From Acidobacteria bacterium Ga0077553 (GTDB taxonomy: Bacteria; Acidobacteriota; Terriglobia; Bryobacterales; Bryobacteraceae), in assembly GCA_001464575.1 (NCBI GenBank), contig LNFE01000200.1, positions 1-64,000 on the forward strand: a DNA stretch of 64,000 bases, in the 5' to 3' direction. The notes under the pieces are model-generated. The model searched no databases, had not been told where the DNA came from, and saw only the letters and a list, made by a program, of their open reading frames with translations. Positions 28,397 through 36,680 of the stretch are shown here, piece after piece. The translations under genes were made by a program, and so were the position numbers. Position 1 is the stretch's first letter. The number at the start of each line of letters is the position of its first letter.

Positions 28397-29468
28397 GGTC
28401 GAACCATTCGCTCTCCACCAGCGCCCGCTTGCCATAGGAGAGGCCGATCATTGAAACCACGACCAGCACGGCAGCAATCGCCGTTTCGAGCAGGCCCAAC
28501 TTGCCCTTCAGCGGATCGAACCAGCGGCCATAGACGATCTCAATATGCACCCAATAGATCAGCAGCGACGTGGTGCCCAGCTGCCGCGGGATGCTGAAAC
28601 GGAGCGTACTGCCGGAGGCTTCGCGCAGCCGCGGCGCCCACTCGTTCCAGAAGAAGGCGAACGAGCAGACCATGAGAATCACCCCGCACTTGATCAGCGT
28701 CAAGCACGGGCTATCCAACCAAAATTCGCTGTTCGGATAGATCCCGTAGGGCAAGTTCGAAATGTACTGGCAGAGATACGCAAGCGCGAACCCGCCCCAG
28801 CCCACCCACTGCATCACCTGCTCGCGGCTCGCCTCCGGAACCAGCCGGAAGGCCGTCCCGCCGGCCATGCCCGCCGCGACGAACGTTCCCCACGGGAACA
28901 GCGAAAAGCCATTGTAGTCCGGCGCGAAATAGCTGCGGATGATCTCGTTTGGAGCCAACTCTTTCCAATCGCTCACCAGCGGAGCGCCAAAGGCGATTAG
29001 CGCCGCGATGAACAAAGCGCCGCGGACCCGCTGCATTCGCCGCAGTGCGGCCACCGGCGCGAGCATCACGCAGGCCGCTCCCATGCAGTTCAGAATGTCC
29101 ACGCGCAGCAGCCCATCCCATGCGCCATAGGGATAGTAGAAGAGCCACATCTGGAAGCGGAACAGGATCGCCAATCCGCCCAGGTATCCCGCCCGCCGCA
29201 GCGCCGCCCACGACCGTTCCCACGGCGTCGCGCCCTTCTTCTCGCGGCTGTCGACCAGGAAAGCCAGCGTCACCCCCGCCAAAAACAGGAACACAGCCGG
29301 CGCCACGCCCCCCGGAAATTGCGAGAGTACGTACACCCCGGACTCCCGCAGCCCCTTATCGGTGAAGCTCTCCCACACGTGCCCCTGCAGCATGATCAGC
29401 GTGGCCATGCCCCGGGTCCAGTCAATAAATGCCAGCCGGTCCTTAATAATCCCCTGTTGCGTCGACAA
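28365..29468 (-). CDS. HGSNAT-like (DUF1624) membrane acyltransferase
   Basis: About 367 residues from a TTG at 29468. The frame extends to 30176, but that part is the shadow of the divergent amidohydrolase. The opening 'DRLAFIDWTRGMATLIMLQGH' is the signature of heparan-alpha-glucosaminide N-acetyltransferase-like proteins (DUF1624), where the His is in the active site. About ten hydrophobic segments follow. It would move an acyl group across the inner membrane onto a glycan, though the acceptor is unknown. No ATG occurs near the required start and the TTG has only GAAAGA upstream, so the start is less sure than the body. Confidence 0.83.
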   Translation of the reverse strand: MSTQQGIIKDRLAFIDWTRGMATLIMLQGHVWESFTDKGLRESGVYVLSQFPGGVAPAVFLFLAGVTLAFLVDSREKKGATPWERSWAALRRAGYLGGLAILFRFQMWLFYYPYGAWDGLLRVDILNCMGAACVMLAPVAALRRMQRVRGALFIAALIAFGAPLVSDWKELAPNEIIRSYFAPDYNGFSLFPWGTFVAAGMAGGTAFRLVPEASREQVMQWVGWGGFALAYLCQYISNLPYGIYPNSEFWLDSPCLTLIKCGVILMVCSFAFFWNEWAPRLREASGSTLRFSIPRQLGTTSLLIYWVHIEIVYGRWFDPLKGKLGLLETAIAAVLVVVSMIGLSYGKRALVESEWFDLNVRKRLSRG

Positions 29469-29473
29469 TCTTT

Positions 29474-29480
29474 CATAATA
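29474..29480. promoter_or_regulatory. Candidate bidirectional -10 element serving two leaderless genes
   Basis: Within an 18-base divergent gap, the plus strand reads CATAAT (29474-29479), seven bases before ATG 29487. The minus strand reads TATTAT (29480-29475), six bases before TTG 29468. Each is near TATAAT and they overlap by five bases. Neither gene has a ribosome binding site. No -35 is clear on either side. Confidence 0.42.
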
Positions 29481-29486
29481 GAGCCA

Positions 29487-30338
29487 ATGACGCGCCGCCA
29501 ACTCCTGGCCTCCCTCTTCGCCCCTGAACCCATCATCGATATCCATCAGCACACGCCGTACACGGGGCGTACCGACGAAGAACTCGTCCGTCACCAGGAG
29601 GTGATGGGTGTGACGATGTCGTTCCTGCTGCCCTCGGGAAAGAAGTACGGCCTGGCGGCGGGGGCCGGAGGAAACGACATCTGCGTGCGGCTCGCCAAGC
29701 AGTATCCGCAGCGGTTCAAGTTCTTCGCCAACGAAGCCCCCGATGAGCCCGACGCCAGGCGCACCATCGAAAAGTACCTGAAGATGGGCGCGATTGGCAT
29801 CGGCGAACAGAAGTTCCCGCTCGATTGCGATGGGCCGGAGGTCCGCGCCATCGCCGAACTGGCCCGCGACTACAGAGTGCCCGTGTTGCTGCACTTTGAG
29901 CACAACACCTACAACCTGGGCTTCAACCGGTTCTATCGCGTCCTCGAGAAATACCCCACCGTCAACTTCATCGGCCATGCGCAGACGTGGTGGGGCAACA
30001 TCGACGCTGCGCTTGAGCAGGAAGTGCTCTATCCGCGCACGAAGGTCCAGGCGGGCGGCATCACCGACCGCTACCTCGCCAACTACCCAAACATGTTCGC
30101 CGACATGAGCGCCGGCAGCGGCTTGAACGCGCTGCTGCGCGACGAAGACCATGCGCGCGGCTTCCTCGACCGCCATCAGAACAAGCTGCTCTACGGCAGC
30201 GACTGCAGCGACCGGGACGGCCAGGGCGAACGGTGCAGCGGGGGCAAGCAGATCGAGACCATCCGCCGACTCGCGCCCAACAAGGCGGCCGAGCGGAAGA
30301 TTCTCTACGAGAATTCGAAGCGGCTCTTCCGGCTCTAG
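29487..30338 (+). CDS. Amidohydrolase family protein
   Basis: 283 residues from ATG 29487. An upstream extension of the frame overlaps the divergent gene. The N-terminus looks like a weak TAT-type or cytosolic start ('MTRRQLLASLFAP'). Metal-site motifs of amidohydrolase-2 proteins are visible: 'IIDIHQHTPYTG', 'PVLLHFEHNTYN', 'NFIGHAQTWWG' and 'LLYGSDCSDRDG'. It probably hydrolyses or decarboxylates a small ring or amide substrate, identity unknown. It differs clearly from the amidohydrolase at 18395-19141. The stop shares CTAG with the convergent lipoprotein gene. Confidence 0.87.
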   Translation: MTRRQLLASLFAPEPIIDIHQHTPYTGRTDEELVRHQEVMGVTMSFLLPSGKKYGLAAGAGGNDICVRLAKQYPQRFKFFANEAPDEPDARRTIEKYLKMGAIGIGEQKFPLDCDGPEVRAIAELARDYRVPVLLHFEHNTYNLGFNRFYRVLEKYPTVNFIGHAQTWWGNIDAALEQEVLYPRTKVQAGGITDRYLANYPNMFADMSAGSGLNALLRDEDHARGFLDRHQNKLLYGSDCSDRDGQGERCSGGKQIETIRRLAPNKAAERKILYENSKRLFRL

Positions 30339-31042
30339 TCGCGGAAGGCGAGCGCCACGGTAGCCGGCTTCCCGGCCTCGACGGTCAGGTCTTGCGTCAG
30401 TTCACCCAGCGCCTCGTGCCACACAGCGAGCGTGTACTTGCCGGGCGGCAGGTCCGGCCAGGCGAACTTCCCGGACGCATCGGTCACCGCCAGGAAGGGA
30501 TGGTCCAGCACCCCGATGTAGGAGCGCATCCAGTTGTGCACATTGCACTTCACCGGGATCATCACTTCGGGGATGGCAAACTTGCGTTGCAGATCCGGCG
30601 CCCCCGGCGGCTGCTGCTGGTTCCAATCCCGGTTTTCCTTTGGCGTCGGATGGATGTTATGCGACACCGGGTCGGCGTTCTTCACGGCCAGCGTCTGGCC
30701 TGTGCGCAGCGCCAGAACCCGCGGCACGAACTGACACCCGCGCTGCTCCAAAACGACGCCCTCGGCAGGCGGCGGGAACTTGCGTCCCTCGAGTCCGGTC
30801 TTGATATAGACGAAGGCATTCGCCAAGCCGCCGCCCGGGGCAACCACAATCCGCTCCTCTGTCACGGGCGCAGGGTGCAGCTTTTCGCAGCCCTCTTCAG
30901 CATCCATCGAAAGAAGCTTCGAGGCGCGCGTGGCGCCCTGGTAACTCACCGTGCCGGCCAACGGCACCCCCGCCACCGGAGGCTCCGGCCCGCCACAGCC
31001 GGCGAGTCCCACGACCGCAACGGAAAGTACAAAACGGATCAT
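30335..31042 (-). CDS. Lipoprotein with cupredoxin-like copper domain
   Basis: 235 residues. The lipobox 'VVGLAGC' (Cys16) marks a lipid-anchored periplasmic protein. The core resembles the methylamine-utilisation/plastocyanin-like domain: 'NADPVSHNIH' and 'VKCNVHNWMRSYIGVLDHPF' supply His, Cys, His and Met candidates for a type 1 copper site. The C-terminus is a small Ig-like domain ('WPDLPPGKYTLAVWHE'), as in carboxypeptidase-regulatory proteins. It starts four bases into the end of the peroxidase gene (ATGA overlap) with a GGGGAGG ribosome site. It may shuttle electrons for the neighbouring haem proteins. Confidence 0.85.
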   Translation of the reverse strand: MIRFVLSVAVVGLAGCGGPEPPVAGVPLAGTVSYQGATRASKLLSMDAEEGCEKLHPAPVTEERIVVAPGGGLANAFVYIKTGLEGRKFPPPAEGVVLEQRGCQFVPRVLALRTGQTLAVKNADPVSHNIHPTPKENRDWNQQQPPGAPDLQRKFAIPEVMIPVKCNVHNWMRSYIGVLDHPFLAVTDASGKFAWPDLPPGKYTLAVWHEALGELTQDLTVEAGKPATVALAFRD

Positions 31043-32031
31043 CGCGCCTCCCCGGTCAACGATTCGAGAAACGCTACCAACGCTGCCCGCTCCTCCCGCG
31101 TGAACGAGGTTAGCGGCTGGACCAGGGGATCGAGCTGCGGGTTCGCATTGCCCCCGCCAACGTAAAAATCCACCACTTCCTTCAGTGTCTTCAAGCTGCC
31201 GTCGTGCATATACGGCGCCGTCTCGGCGATGTTCCGCAGGCTCGGCGTCCGAAAGGCGCCCCGGTCCTCATCTTTCTTGGTGACCTCGTAACGCCCTTGA
31301 TCGATCAGGTTCCCGGCGGGGTCCATCCCCACGCCGAGGTTATGAAACTTCTGATCCGTGAAAAGCGCGTGATCGTCGGCGATCGTGTGGCACAACGAAC
31401 AGTTGGCTTTGCCACGGAACAAGGCCAGACCTCGCTGCGCCTCTTCACTGAGGGCGGATTTATCTCCGCCAAAGAAGAACCGGTCAAACGGGGAATTACC
31501 GCGCACCAGCGTCCGCTCATAGGCCGCAATCGCTCGCGTGATCCGTTCGAGAGTAACGGTCTCATCGCCGTACGCTGCCGCCATCAGACGACGCAGTTCC
31601 GGATCGGCCTCGACGCTGGCCACCACGCCCCGGCTCGAATGCCCCATCTCAACGGGGTTCATCATAGGCCCGCCAGCCTGCTCTTCGAGCGTCGTGGCGC
31701 GCCCATCCCAGAATTGGGTGCTCCAATAGGCCGCGTTCCATACCGAAGGCGCATTCCGCTTGCCCCGCGCCCCGTTCACGCCCGGCGACGCAGCGCGCGG
31801 ATCCGAGAAGCCATATCCCGGCTGATGGCAACTCGCGCAGGAAACAGACCGGTCCACCGACAGCACAGGACTAAAGAATAGCTTCTTGCCGAGGGCAACC
31901 GCGGCCGCTGGTGCTCCCGGTGGCATCGCCGGCAAGCCGAGCGGCGCGGCGATCGGCTCCGGCTGCCCCACGAAGTCCGCCTTCGTGCAGGCGGTCGTCG
32001 CCATCACCGCGAACAGAAGCGGCCAGCGCAT
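31039..32031 (-). CDS. Di-haem cytochrome c peroxidase / MauG family lipoprotein
   Basis: About 330 residues from ATG 32031, two bases after the upstream stop. The N-terminal 'FAVMATTACTKADF' is a probable lipobox. Two haem motifs are present ('VSCASCHQPGYGFSD' and 'ANCSLCHTIADDHALF'), with 'GKRNAPSVWNAAY', 'FWDGRATTLEEQ' and 'FRTPSLRNIAETAPYMHDGS' typical of bacterial di-haem peroxidases. The role could be H2O2 reduction with electrons from a cytochrome or cupredoxin, or MauG-like oxidation of a protein partner. Both are compatible with the copper lipoprotein next door. Confidence 0.92.
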   Translation of the reverse strand: MRWPLLFAVMATTACTKADFVGQPEPIAAPLGLPAMPPGAPAAAVALGKKLFFSPVLSVDRSVSCASCHQPGYGFSDPRAASPGVNGARGKRNAPSVWNAAYWSTQFWDGRATTLEEQAGGPMMNPVEMGHSSRGVVASVEADPELRRLMAAAYGDETVTLERITRAIAAYERTLVRGNSPFDRFFFGGDKSALSEEAQRGLALFRGKANCSLCHTIADDHALFTDQKFHNLGVGMDPAGNLIDQGRYEVTKKDEDRGAFRTPSLRNIAETAPYMHDGSLKTLKEVVDFYVGGGNANPQLDPLVQPLTSFTREERAALVAFLESLTGEAR

Positions 32032-32033
32032 CG

Positions 32034-33059
32034 TTACTGTCCAATCACAACCACGCCCCACGGCCGATCACCCGCCTTGATTTTCCGAACCACCTGCATG
32101 GTGGCCACGTCGATCACTGACACATCGTTGGATGGTCCGTTCGCCGAAAAGAGCATCTTTTCATCAGGAGAAAGGGCGATGCCCCAGGGTCGCTGACCCG
32201 CCTCCACCGATCCCACCACCTTGTCGGTCTTCGTATCGATCGCCAACACCTTCTTGCCCCGGCCCGTGCTGACGTAGAGCCGACTGCCATCGCGCGTCAA
32301 CGCGGTGCCCATCGGCTTCAAGCCCGGCTCCAAAGTCACACTTCCCGCCGCAAGTAGCTTTTCGAGATCGAGGATCGTCAGGTTCCCGTCGTTCTCGTTG
32401 GTGACGTAGGCGCGTTTCCCATCGGGGAGAACGGCGACATCTCGCGGTCGCCGACCCACTTTGATCGTCTTCACGGTCGTGCCCGCCGCCGTATCGATCA
32501 CGGCCACCGTGCCATCGTCCTCCGAAGTCACGTAGGCGAACTTGCCATCCGGACTCAGCCGGACGCCCTCGGGCTCTTCGCCAGTCGGAATCGTCTTGAG
32601 CACCGAGCCATCGGCAATGCGGATGATGCTTGCCCCGGCCGCGTCCTCGTTGGCCACATAGATCAGCGTCCCGTCCTTGCTGATAGCGAATTGCTCGGGG
32701 TCCGATCCCCCGAAGAACTTCCGAACGACTTTCCGTTGCGCCAGGTCCACCACGCCGATGCCATCAGCCGATTTATCCGGCGGTGGCAGCGTGCTCTCGT
32801 CGACGCCCGGAGGCGCCGACGGCGATCCGCTGAGCGCCACGAAGATCTGCCCACCGAATGCCTGCACCCCGCGCGGCCGCTTGCCGAGCGGAATCCGCGC
32901 CAATTCCTCGGGCTTGGCCGGGTCGATCACGGTCAGGTCACCGGAGCCTTCGTTGGTCACATAGACCAGATAGGGAGGCTTCACTTCGGCCACGGGCTCC
33001 GGCGCCTTCGAGCAAGCAACGCCGAACAGCGCCAGCGCTACGGGCAGCAATCTTTTCAT
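32034..33059 (-). CDS. YVTN-repeat beta-propeller lipoprotein
   Basis: 341 residues. The lipobox 'LALFGVAC' is followed by seven or so YVTN blades ('YLVYVTNEGSGDLTVIDPAK', 'GKFAYVTSEDDGTVAVID', 'KRAYVTNENDGNLTILD', 'MLFSANGPSNDVSVID'). These propellers are common beside PQQ or cytochrome genes, where their function is unclear and may be structural or substrate binding. It begins after a GAGG site that overlaps the stop of the haem-HhH gene, and lies two bases before the peroxidase gene. Confidence 0.9.
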   Translation of the reverse strand: MKRLLPVALALFGVACSKAPEPVAEVKPPYLVYVTNEGSGDLTVIDPAKPEELARIPLGKRPRGVQAFGGQIFVALSGSPSAPPGVDESTLPPPDKSADGIGVVDLAQRKVVRKFFGGSDPEQFAISKDGTLIYVANEDAAGASIIRIADGSVLKTIPTGEEPEGVRLSPDGKFAYVTSEDDGTVAVIDTAAGTTVKTIKVGRRPRDVAVLPDGKRAYVTNENDGNLTILDLEKLLAAGSVTLEPGLKPMGTALTRDGSRLYVSTGRGKKVLAIDTKTDKVVGSVEAGQRPWGIALSPDEKMLFSANGPSNDVSVIDVATMQVVRKIKAGDRPWGVVVIGQ

Positions 33060-33065
33060 AGGGCC

Positions 33066-33512
33066 TCAGTACGCAATCCGGTCTTTCTTCTCTTCGAGCT
33101 TGGCCGCATCGAGCCCGGGCACCTTCAGCAAATCCTCAAACGACTTGAAGTTGCCGTGCTCCTTCCGCCATGCCATCACGGCCGAAGCCTGCGAGCGCTT
33201 CAAGCTCAACCCGCTCTCCATTTGAATGGCCGTCGCGGTGTTCACATTGATTCGCGGAACATCCTCAGCGGGAAAATTCTTCACCAAATAGTCGACAACG
33301 AGAGCATACTCCTCGTCGGTCGCCTTCATCCCGAAAGCGGCCATCTTCGTCATCGATTTTTCCCAACCACCCCGGTCCAGACGCGGGGAGATCGCCCGCG
33401 CGATCTCATGGCACTGTTTGCAGAGCCGTTCCGTCTCCGCTTTGCCCGGACCGTCGGGTAACGTCTGCGCGGCAACCGGCAGAGCTAACACCAAAATCAG
33501 AAGGGATCGCAT
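33066..33512 (-). CDS. Secreted c-type haem protein fused to a ComEA-like helix-hairpin-helix domain
   Basis: 148 residues. A signal peptide (1-16) is followed by a single CxxCH (C31, C34, H35) in a short cytochrome-like helical domain. 'INVNTATAIQMESGLSLKRS' and 'FKSFEDLLKVPGLDAAKLEEK' then form a ComEA-type helix-hairpin-helix module, usually a DNA- or protein-binding unit. Haem plus HhH on a secreted protein is unusual. It lies in the redox cluster behind the PQQ-type propeller gene, nine bases after that stop, with a TAAAAT hexamer six bases before its ATG and no ribosome site. Confidence 0.82.
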   Translation of the reverse strand: MRSLLILVLALPVAAQTLPDGPGKAETERLCKQCHEIARAISPRLDRGGWEKSMTKMAAFGMKATDEEYALVVDYLVKNFPAEDVPRINVNTATAIQMESGLSLKRSQASAVMAWRKEHGNFKSFEDLLKVPGLDAAKLEEKKDRIAY

Positions 33513-33518
33513 AGTTCT

Positions 33519-33524
33519 ATTTTA
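33519..33524 (-). promoter_or_regulatory. Possible internal -10 element before the haem-HhH gene
   Basis: Minus-strand TAAAAT, which includes the TAA stop of the PQQ-type gene, ends six bases before ATG 33512. There is no ribosome site, so a leaderless internal transcript is possible. Confidence 0.33.
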
Positions 33525-35060
33525 GATCTCGAACGGGAAGCTGAACACGTACTGGGTGCCTTCGTAGGTCCCCACGTAGACGCGGCTGTCGCCCGCCGAA
33601 AGTCCTCCACTATGAACAAAAGACGTCATCGTGGCGCCAGAGTTCCACAACTCTTTCCCTGTCGCGCTATCGAGAGCGTAGAGAACCGCGGGAACCGACT
33701 TTGCCACCGTCGTCTTTACGCTATCGGAGCGGAACTCGCCCGAGGAAAGCGCGAAGACGACGCCGTTAATCACGACGGGAGTCAGCGGCGTCACCAGTTC
33801 GCGCGAGGTCCACGCCACTTCCAACTTGCCTTCCCCGCCCAGCTTGAAGGCCGTGATGTTCTTGCCCGAAGGAGCCAGAATCCAGCGGGTACCGGAGGGG
33901 TCCTGCCAACTGGCCAAACCGCCAGCTTGATAGCCGGGGGTCGCAAAGACAGCCGACTGGGCGAACGGCTTACTGAGATCCGCCGTATCCACCACCTGCA
34001 AATGGCCTTGCGCGCTGGTGGCGGCCACCAGATTTTTCCCCTTGAACTCGAACACCACCGGCGACGAAGTAAACTCGCCAGCCGCCGACTTGTACGATCC
34101 CTTCGGCGCCAAGGTCTTCGCCTCCAGCGCGGCCAGTTCGGCGCCCGCGGTCACATAGACGGTGCCGTCGGGAGCAATCGCCGGGCCGGCCGTGCCCGCT
34201 ACGTTCGCCGGGGCCTTCCACTTGTTGACGGACTTGCCATCCATGTCGAGCGCCCAAACGCCGTTGTCGACGCCCGAGCAGGAGTTCTGCGTGGCAACGT
34301 AGGCAAACCGGTCGACGACCACCAAACCGTGCGCGTTGGCGCCCACCGGCAGGAACGGCAGCGCGGGCGCTGGCTCCTCGCCGTTTGAAACATACAGCGA
34401 ATGCAAGCGGCCATCGCCGGTCAACGCATTCACCCATTGAATCCGTGGCGAGAAAGGGCTCGGCGCGGCCGGAGCGGACGGCTTAGCGGCAGCCACGGGC
34501 GGCGGCGGAGCGGGACGGGGGACCTCCCGCCGGATCGTCACCGCCGGCGTTCCCCGGCCCGGTCCGGAACCGGTCGGCACCGGGCGATAGGCGAGCACCG
34601 TGGGCCGGGTAACGTTGGCGGTCAGGCCGCCGGGGCAAGCTACAGTGCTGGCCATCCGGTTGGACTTGGCGGCGTAGCTCTTCTCCCACTCGACGCGAGA
34701 CAGATGCAGGTCATACGCAATCACGCGGTCATCGCTCCCGCCGAAGAATCCCAGCGTGCGGAAGCCGCGATAGCTGATGTAAAAATCGAGCAGCGAAGGA
34801 GGCGTCAGCGTATTCAGCTGCCGTGCCATGTTGGCCGGCTTGACCTTCCAGAGCAGTCCGAATCCGGGCTTGCTCATCGAAGCCTTGGAGATCTTTTCAT
34901 CATTGCGGACCCAATACGAACGCTGGGCGTCGAACCCGTTCGTCATCCAATCTCCGCTGCCCCGTTGCGCGAACGCGACGGGCGACAGCAGCGCCACGAA
35001 AAGGCCCGCGGTGGCCAAAGAAACTCTACGCAGAACCAAGGGTGTCTTCTCCATTTCCAT
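33522..35060 (-). CDS. PQQ-type beta-propeller protein, exported
   Basis: 512 residues. A signal peptide ('LFVALLSPVAFAQ') is followed by an eight-bladed-propeller pattern ending with '[17 protein letters not shown]' and 'DSRVYVGTYEGTQYVF'. 'ACPGGLTANVT' is shared with the divergent paralog. A Pro/Ala insert of about 30 residues (near 34450-34540) is absent from the paralog. Whether it binds PQQ cannot be decided by eye, since no vicinal Cys-Cys pair is visible. The gene is the first of the five-gene redox unit on this strand, 72 bases from the divergent paralog. Confidence 0.85.
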   Translation of the reverse strand: MEMEKTPLVLRRVSLATAGLFVALLSPVAFAQRGSGDWMTNGFDAQRSYWVRNDEKISKASMSKPGFGLLWKVKPANMARQLNTLTPPSLLDFYISYRGFRTLGFFGGSDDRVIAYDLHLSRVEWEKSYAAKSNRMASTVACPGGLTANVTRPTVLAYRPVPTGSGPGRGTPAVTIRREVPRPAPPPPVAAAKPSAPAAPSPFSPRIQWVNALTGDGRLHSLYVSNGEEPAPALPFLPVGANAHGLVVVDRFAYVATQNSCSGVDNGVWALDMDGKSVNKWKAPANVAGTAGPAIAPDGTVYVTAGAELAALEAKTLAPKGSYKSAAGEFTSSPVVFEFKGKNLVAATSAQGHLQVVDTADLSKPFAQSAVFATPGYQAGGLASWQDPSGTRWILAPSGKNITAFKLGGEGKLEVAWTSRELVTPLTPVVINGVVFALSSGEFRSDSVKTTVAKSVPAVLYALDSATGKELWNSGATMTSFVHSGGLSAGDSRVYVGTYEGTQYVFSFPFEI

Positions 35061-35132
35061 GCTCGATCCTAAATCATATAACCAAGCCGGTGCGTTTGGG
35101 ATATAGTGTGAATTTCGGAGTCCCGCTTTTTT
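35061..35132. promoter_or_regulatory. Divergent promoter region between the two PQQ-type propeller genes
   Basis: The 72-base gap holds TATAGT on the plus strand (35102-35107), 25 bases before ATG 35133, with GGAG between as ribosome site. On the minus strand TATGAT (35078-35073) lies 12 bases before ATG 35060. No -35 consensus is clear. The two -10 candidates are 23 bases apart and may share control. Confidence 0.4.
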
Positions 35133-36680
35133 ATGAGAAGAACCCTGCTCGCTCTAATTTTCTTTACCGCGGCTGCGCTCATCCCCGCCGCTGACTGGCT
35201 GACGGATGGCGGCGACACCAAACGCAACAACTGGCAGAAGGACGAAAAGATCCTTACGAAGGCCAACATCAAGGGTATGCAACTGCTCTGGAAGAAGAAG
35301 CTGGACAACCAGCCTCGCCAGATGCACTCCCTGCTTGAGCCGCTCGTGATCGGCAAGATCAATACGAAGAACGGTCCCAAGGAGATGGTCATCCAGGTTG
35401 GCGTTTCCGATAACGTCTACGCTCTCGACGCCAAAACCGGCGACATGCTCTGGAAGCGCCACTTTGAAAGCACCTACTCCGACCCTGTTGGCGGCCGCGG
35501 ACCCAGCGTCCTGTGCCCCGGCGGAATGACCGCCAACGTTACCATCGGCCCCGGCGATCAGCCCGGCTCGTACAAAATCTACGCCGCCTCCTGGGACGGC
35601 CGTCTGCATATTCTCAACGCAGCCGATGGCGAACCGCTCTCGCCCCCGCTGAAGTTCATGCCGCCCAACGGCAAACCGTACGCGCTAAATCTGGTCAACA
35701 ACGTCATCTACACCCACAGCGCCCAAGGCTGCGGCGGCAACCCCAACACGGCCTACACCTACGACCTCGCGACGCATAAAGTCGGAAGCTGGGGTCCGGC
35801 CGGCGGCGGGATGTGGGGCCGCTCCGGCCCGGCGGTCAGCAAGAGCCTCGTCATGTACACCGGCACGGGTGACGGCCGGTGGGACCCGGAAAACGGCGCC
35901 TACGGCAACGGCATCATCGGTGTAAAGCAGAACCCGGAAACGAAGGCGCTGGAACTGGTCGACTACTACGGCCCCTCGAACGCCGAGTGGCTCTGGAAAC
36001 GCGATCTCGACATGCAGGTCACCCCGGCCATCTTTGACTTCAAAGGCCGCGAGTACATGATCGACGCGAGCAAGGAGTGCCGCATCTATCTGATGGATAC
36101 CGAATCCATCGGCGGCGATGACCACCGGACGCCCGCCTACCGCACGCCGCTGATCTGCAACGAGCTCGTCGACTTCGCCGAAGCCGGCATTTGGGGCTCG
36201 CTGGCCACTTGGGAAGATGCAAAAGGAACCCGCTGGATTCTCACCCCGTTCTGGGGCCCGAAGCACTCGAAGTACAAGGCTCCGCTGGAGTACGGCCCCG
36301 TGAAGAAGGGCGCTATCGCGGCGTTCAAAATGGATCTCGTAAATGGCAAACCGGTGCTGCAACCGGCTTGGGTTTCGCGCGACATGAACCAGGCCGAGCC
36401 GCCCATTATCGCTAACGGCATGATCTTCGCCTATGGCAGCGGCGAGAACACCTCGCAGGCTTATCCCGACGTGGGCCTCGATTTCCGGATGGAACGGCGC
36501 GTACCGCTGTCGACTCACGCAGTTCTATACGTGCTCGACGCCGAGACCGGCAAAGAACTGTGGAACAGCGGAAAGGAGATTACGAACTGGAATCATTGGA
36601 GCGGCCTCGGCCTCGCCAACGGCCAGGTCTACATCAACACCTACGACGGCCATCTGTACTGCTACGGCTTGAAGAAGTAA
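35133..36680 (+). CDS. PQQ-type beta-propeller protein, exported
   Basis: 515 residues, a paralog of the divergent 33522-35060 product. Signal peptide '[14 protein letters not shown]' precedes '[13 protein letters not shown]', typical of quinoprotein dehydrogenase N-termini. Propeller repeats include '[17 protein letters not shown]', '[14 protein letters not shown]' and '[19 protein letters not shown]'. '[10 protein letters not shown]' is shared with the paralog. A periplasmic oxidoreductase that passes electrons to the haem or copper proteins encoded nearby would fit, but PQQ dependence is not proven. The following SGNH gene overlaps its stop as TAATG. Confidence 0.87.
   Translation: MRRTLLALIFFTAAALIPAADWLTDGGDTKRNNWQKDEKILTKANIKGMQLLWKKKLDNQPRQMHSLLEPLVIGKINTKNGPKEMVIQVGVSDNVYALDAKTGDMLWKRHFESTYSDPVGGRGPSVLCPGGMTANVTIGPGDQPGSYKIYAASWDGRLHILNAADGEPLSPPLKFMPPNGKPYALNLVNNVIYTHSAQGCGGNPNTAYTYDLATHKVGSWGPAGGGMWGRSGPAVSKSLVMYTGTGDGRWDPENGAYGNGIIGVKQNPETKALELVDYYGPSNAEWLWKRDLDMQVTPAIFDFKGREYMIDASKECRIYLMDTESIGGDDHRTPAYRTPLICNELVDFAEAGIWGSLATWEDAKGTRWILTPFWGPKHSKYKAPLEYGPVKKGAIAAFKMDLVNGKPVLQPAWVSRDMNQAEPPIIANGMIFAYGSGENTSQAYPDVGLDFRMERRVPLSTHAVLYVLDAETGKELWNSGKEITNWNHWSGLGLANGQVYINTYDGHLYCYGLKK

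Noticed and set aside
29469-30176. N-terminal extension of the acyltransferase frame
   Set aside because: Antisense to the amidohydrolase gene. The family begins at 'DRLAFIDWTRG'.
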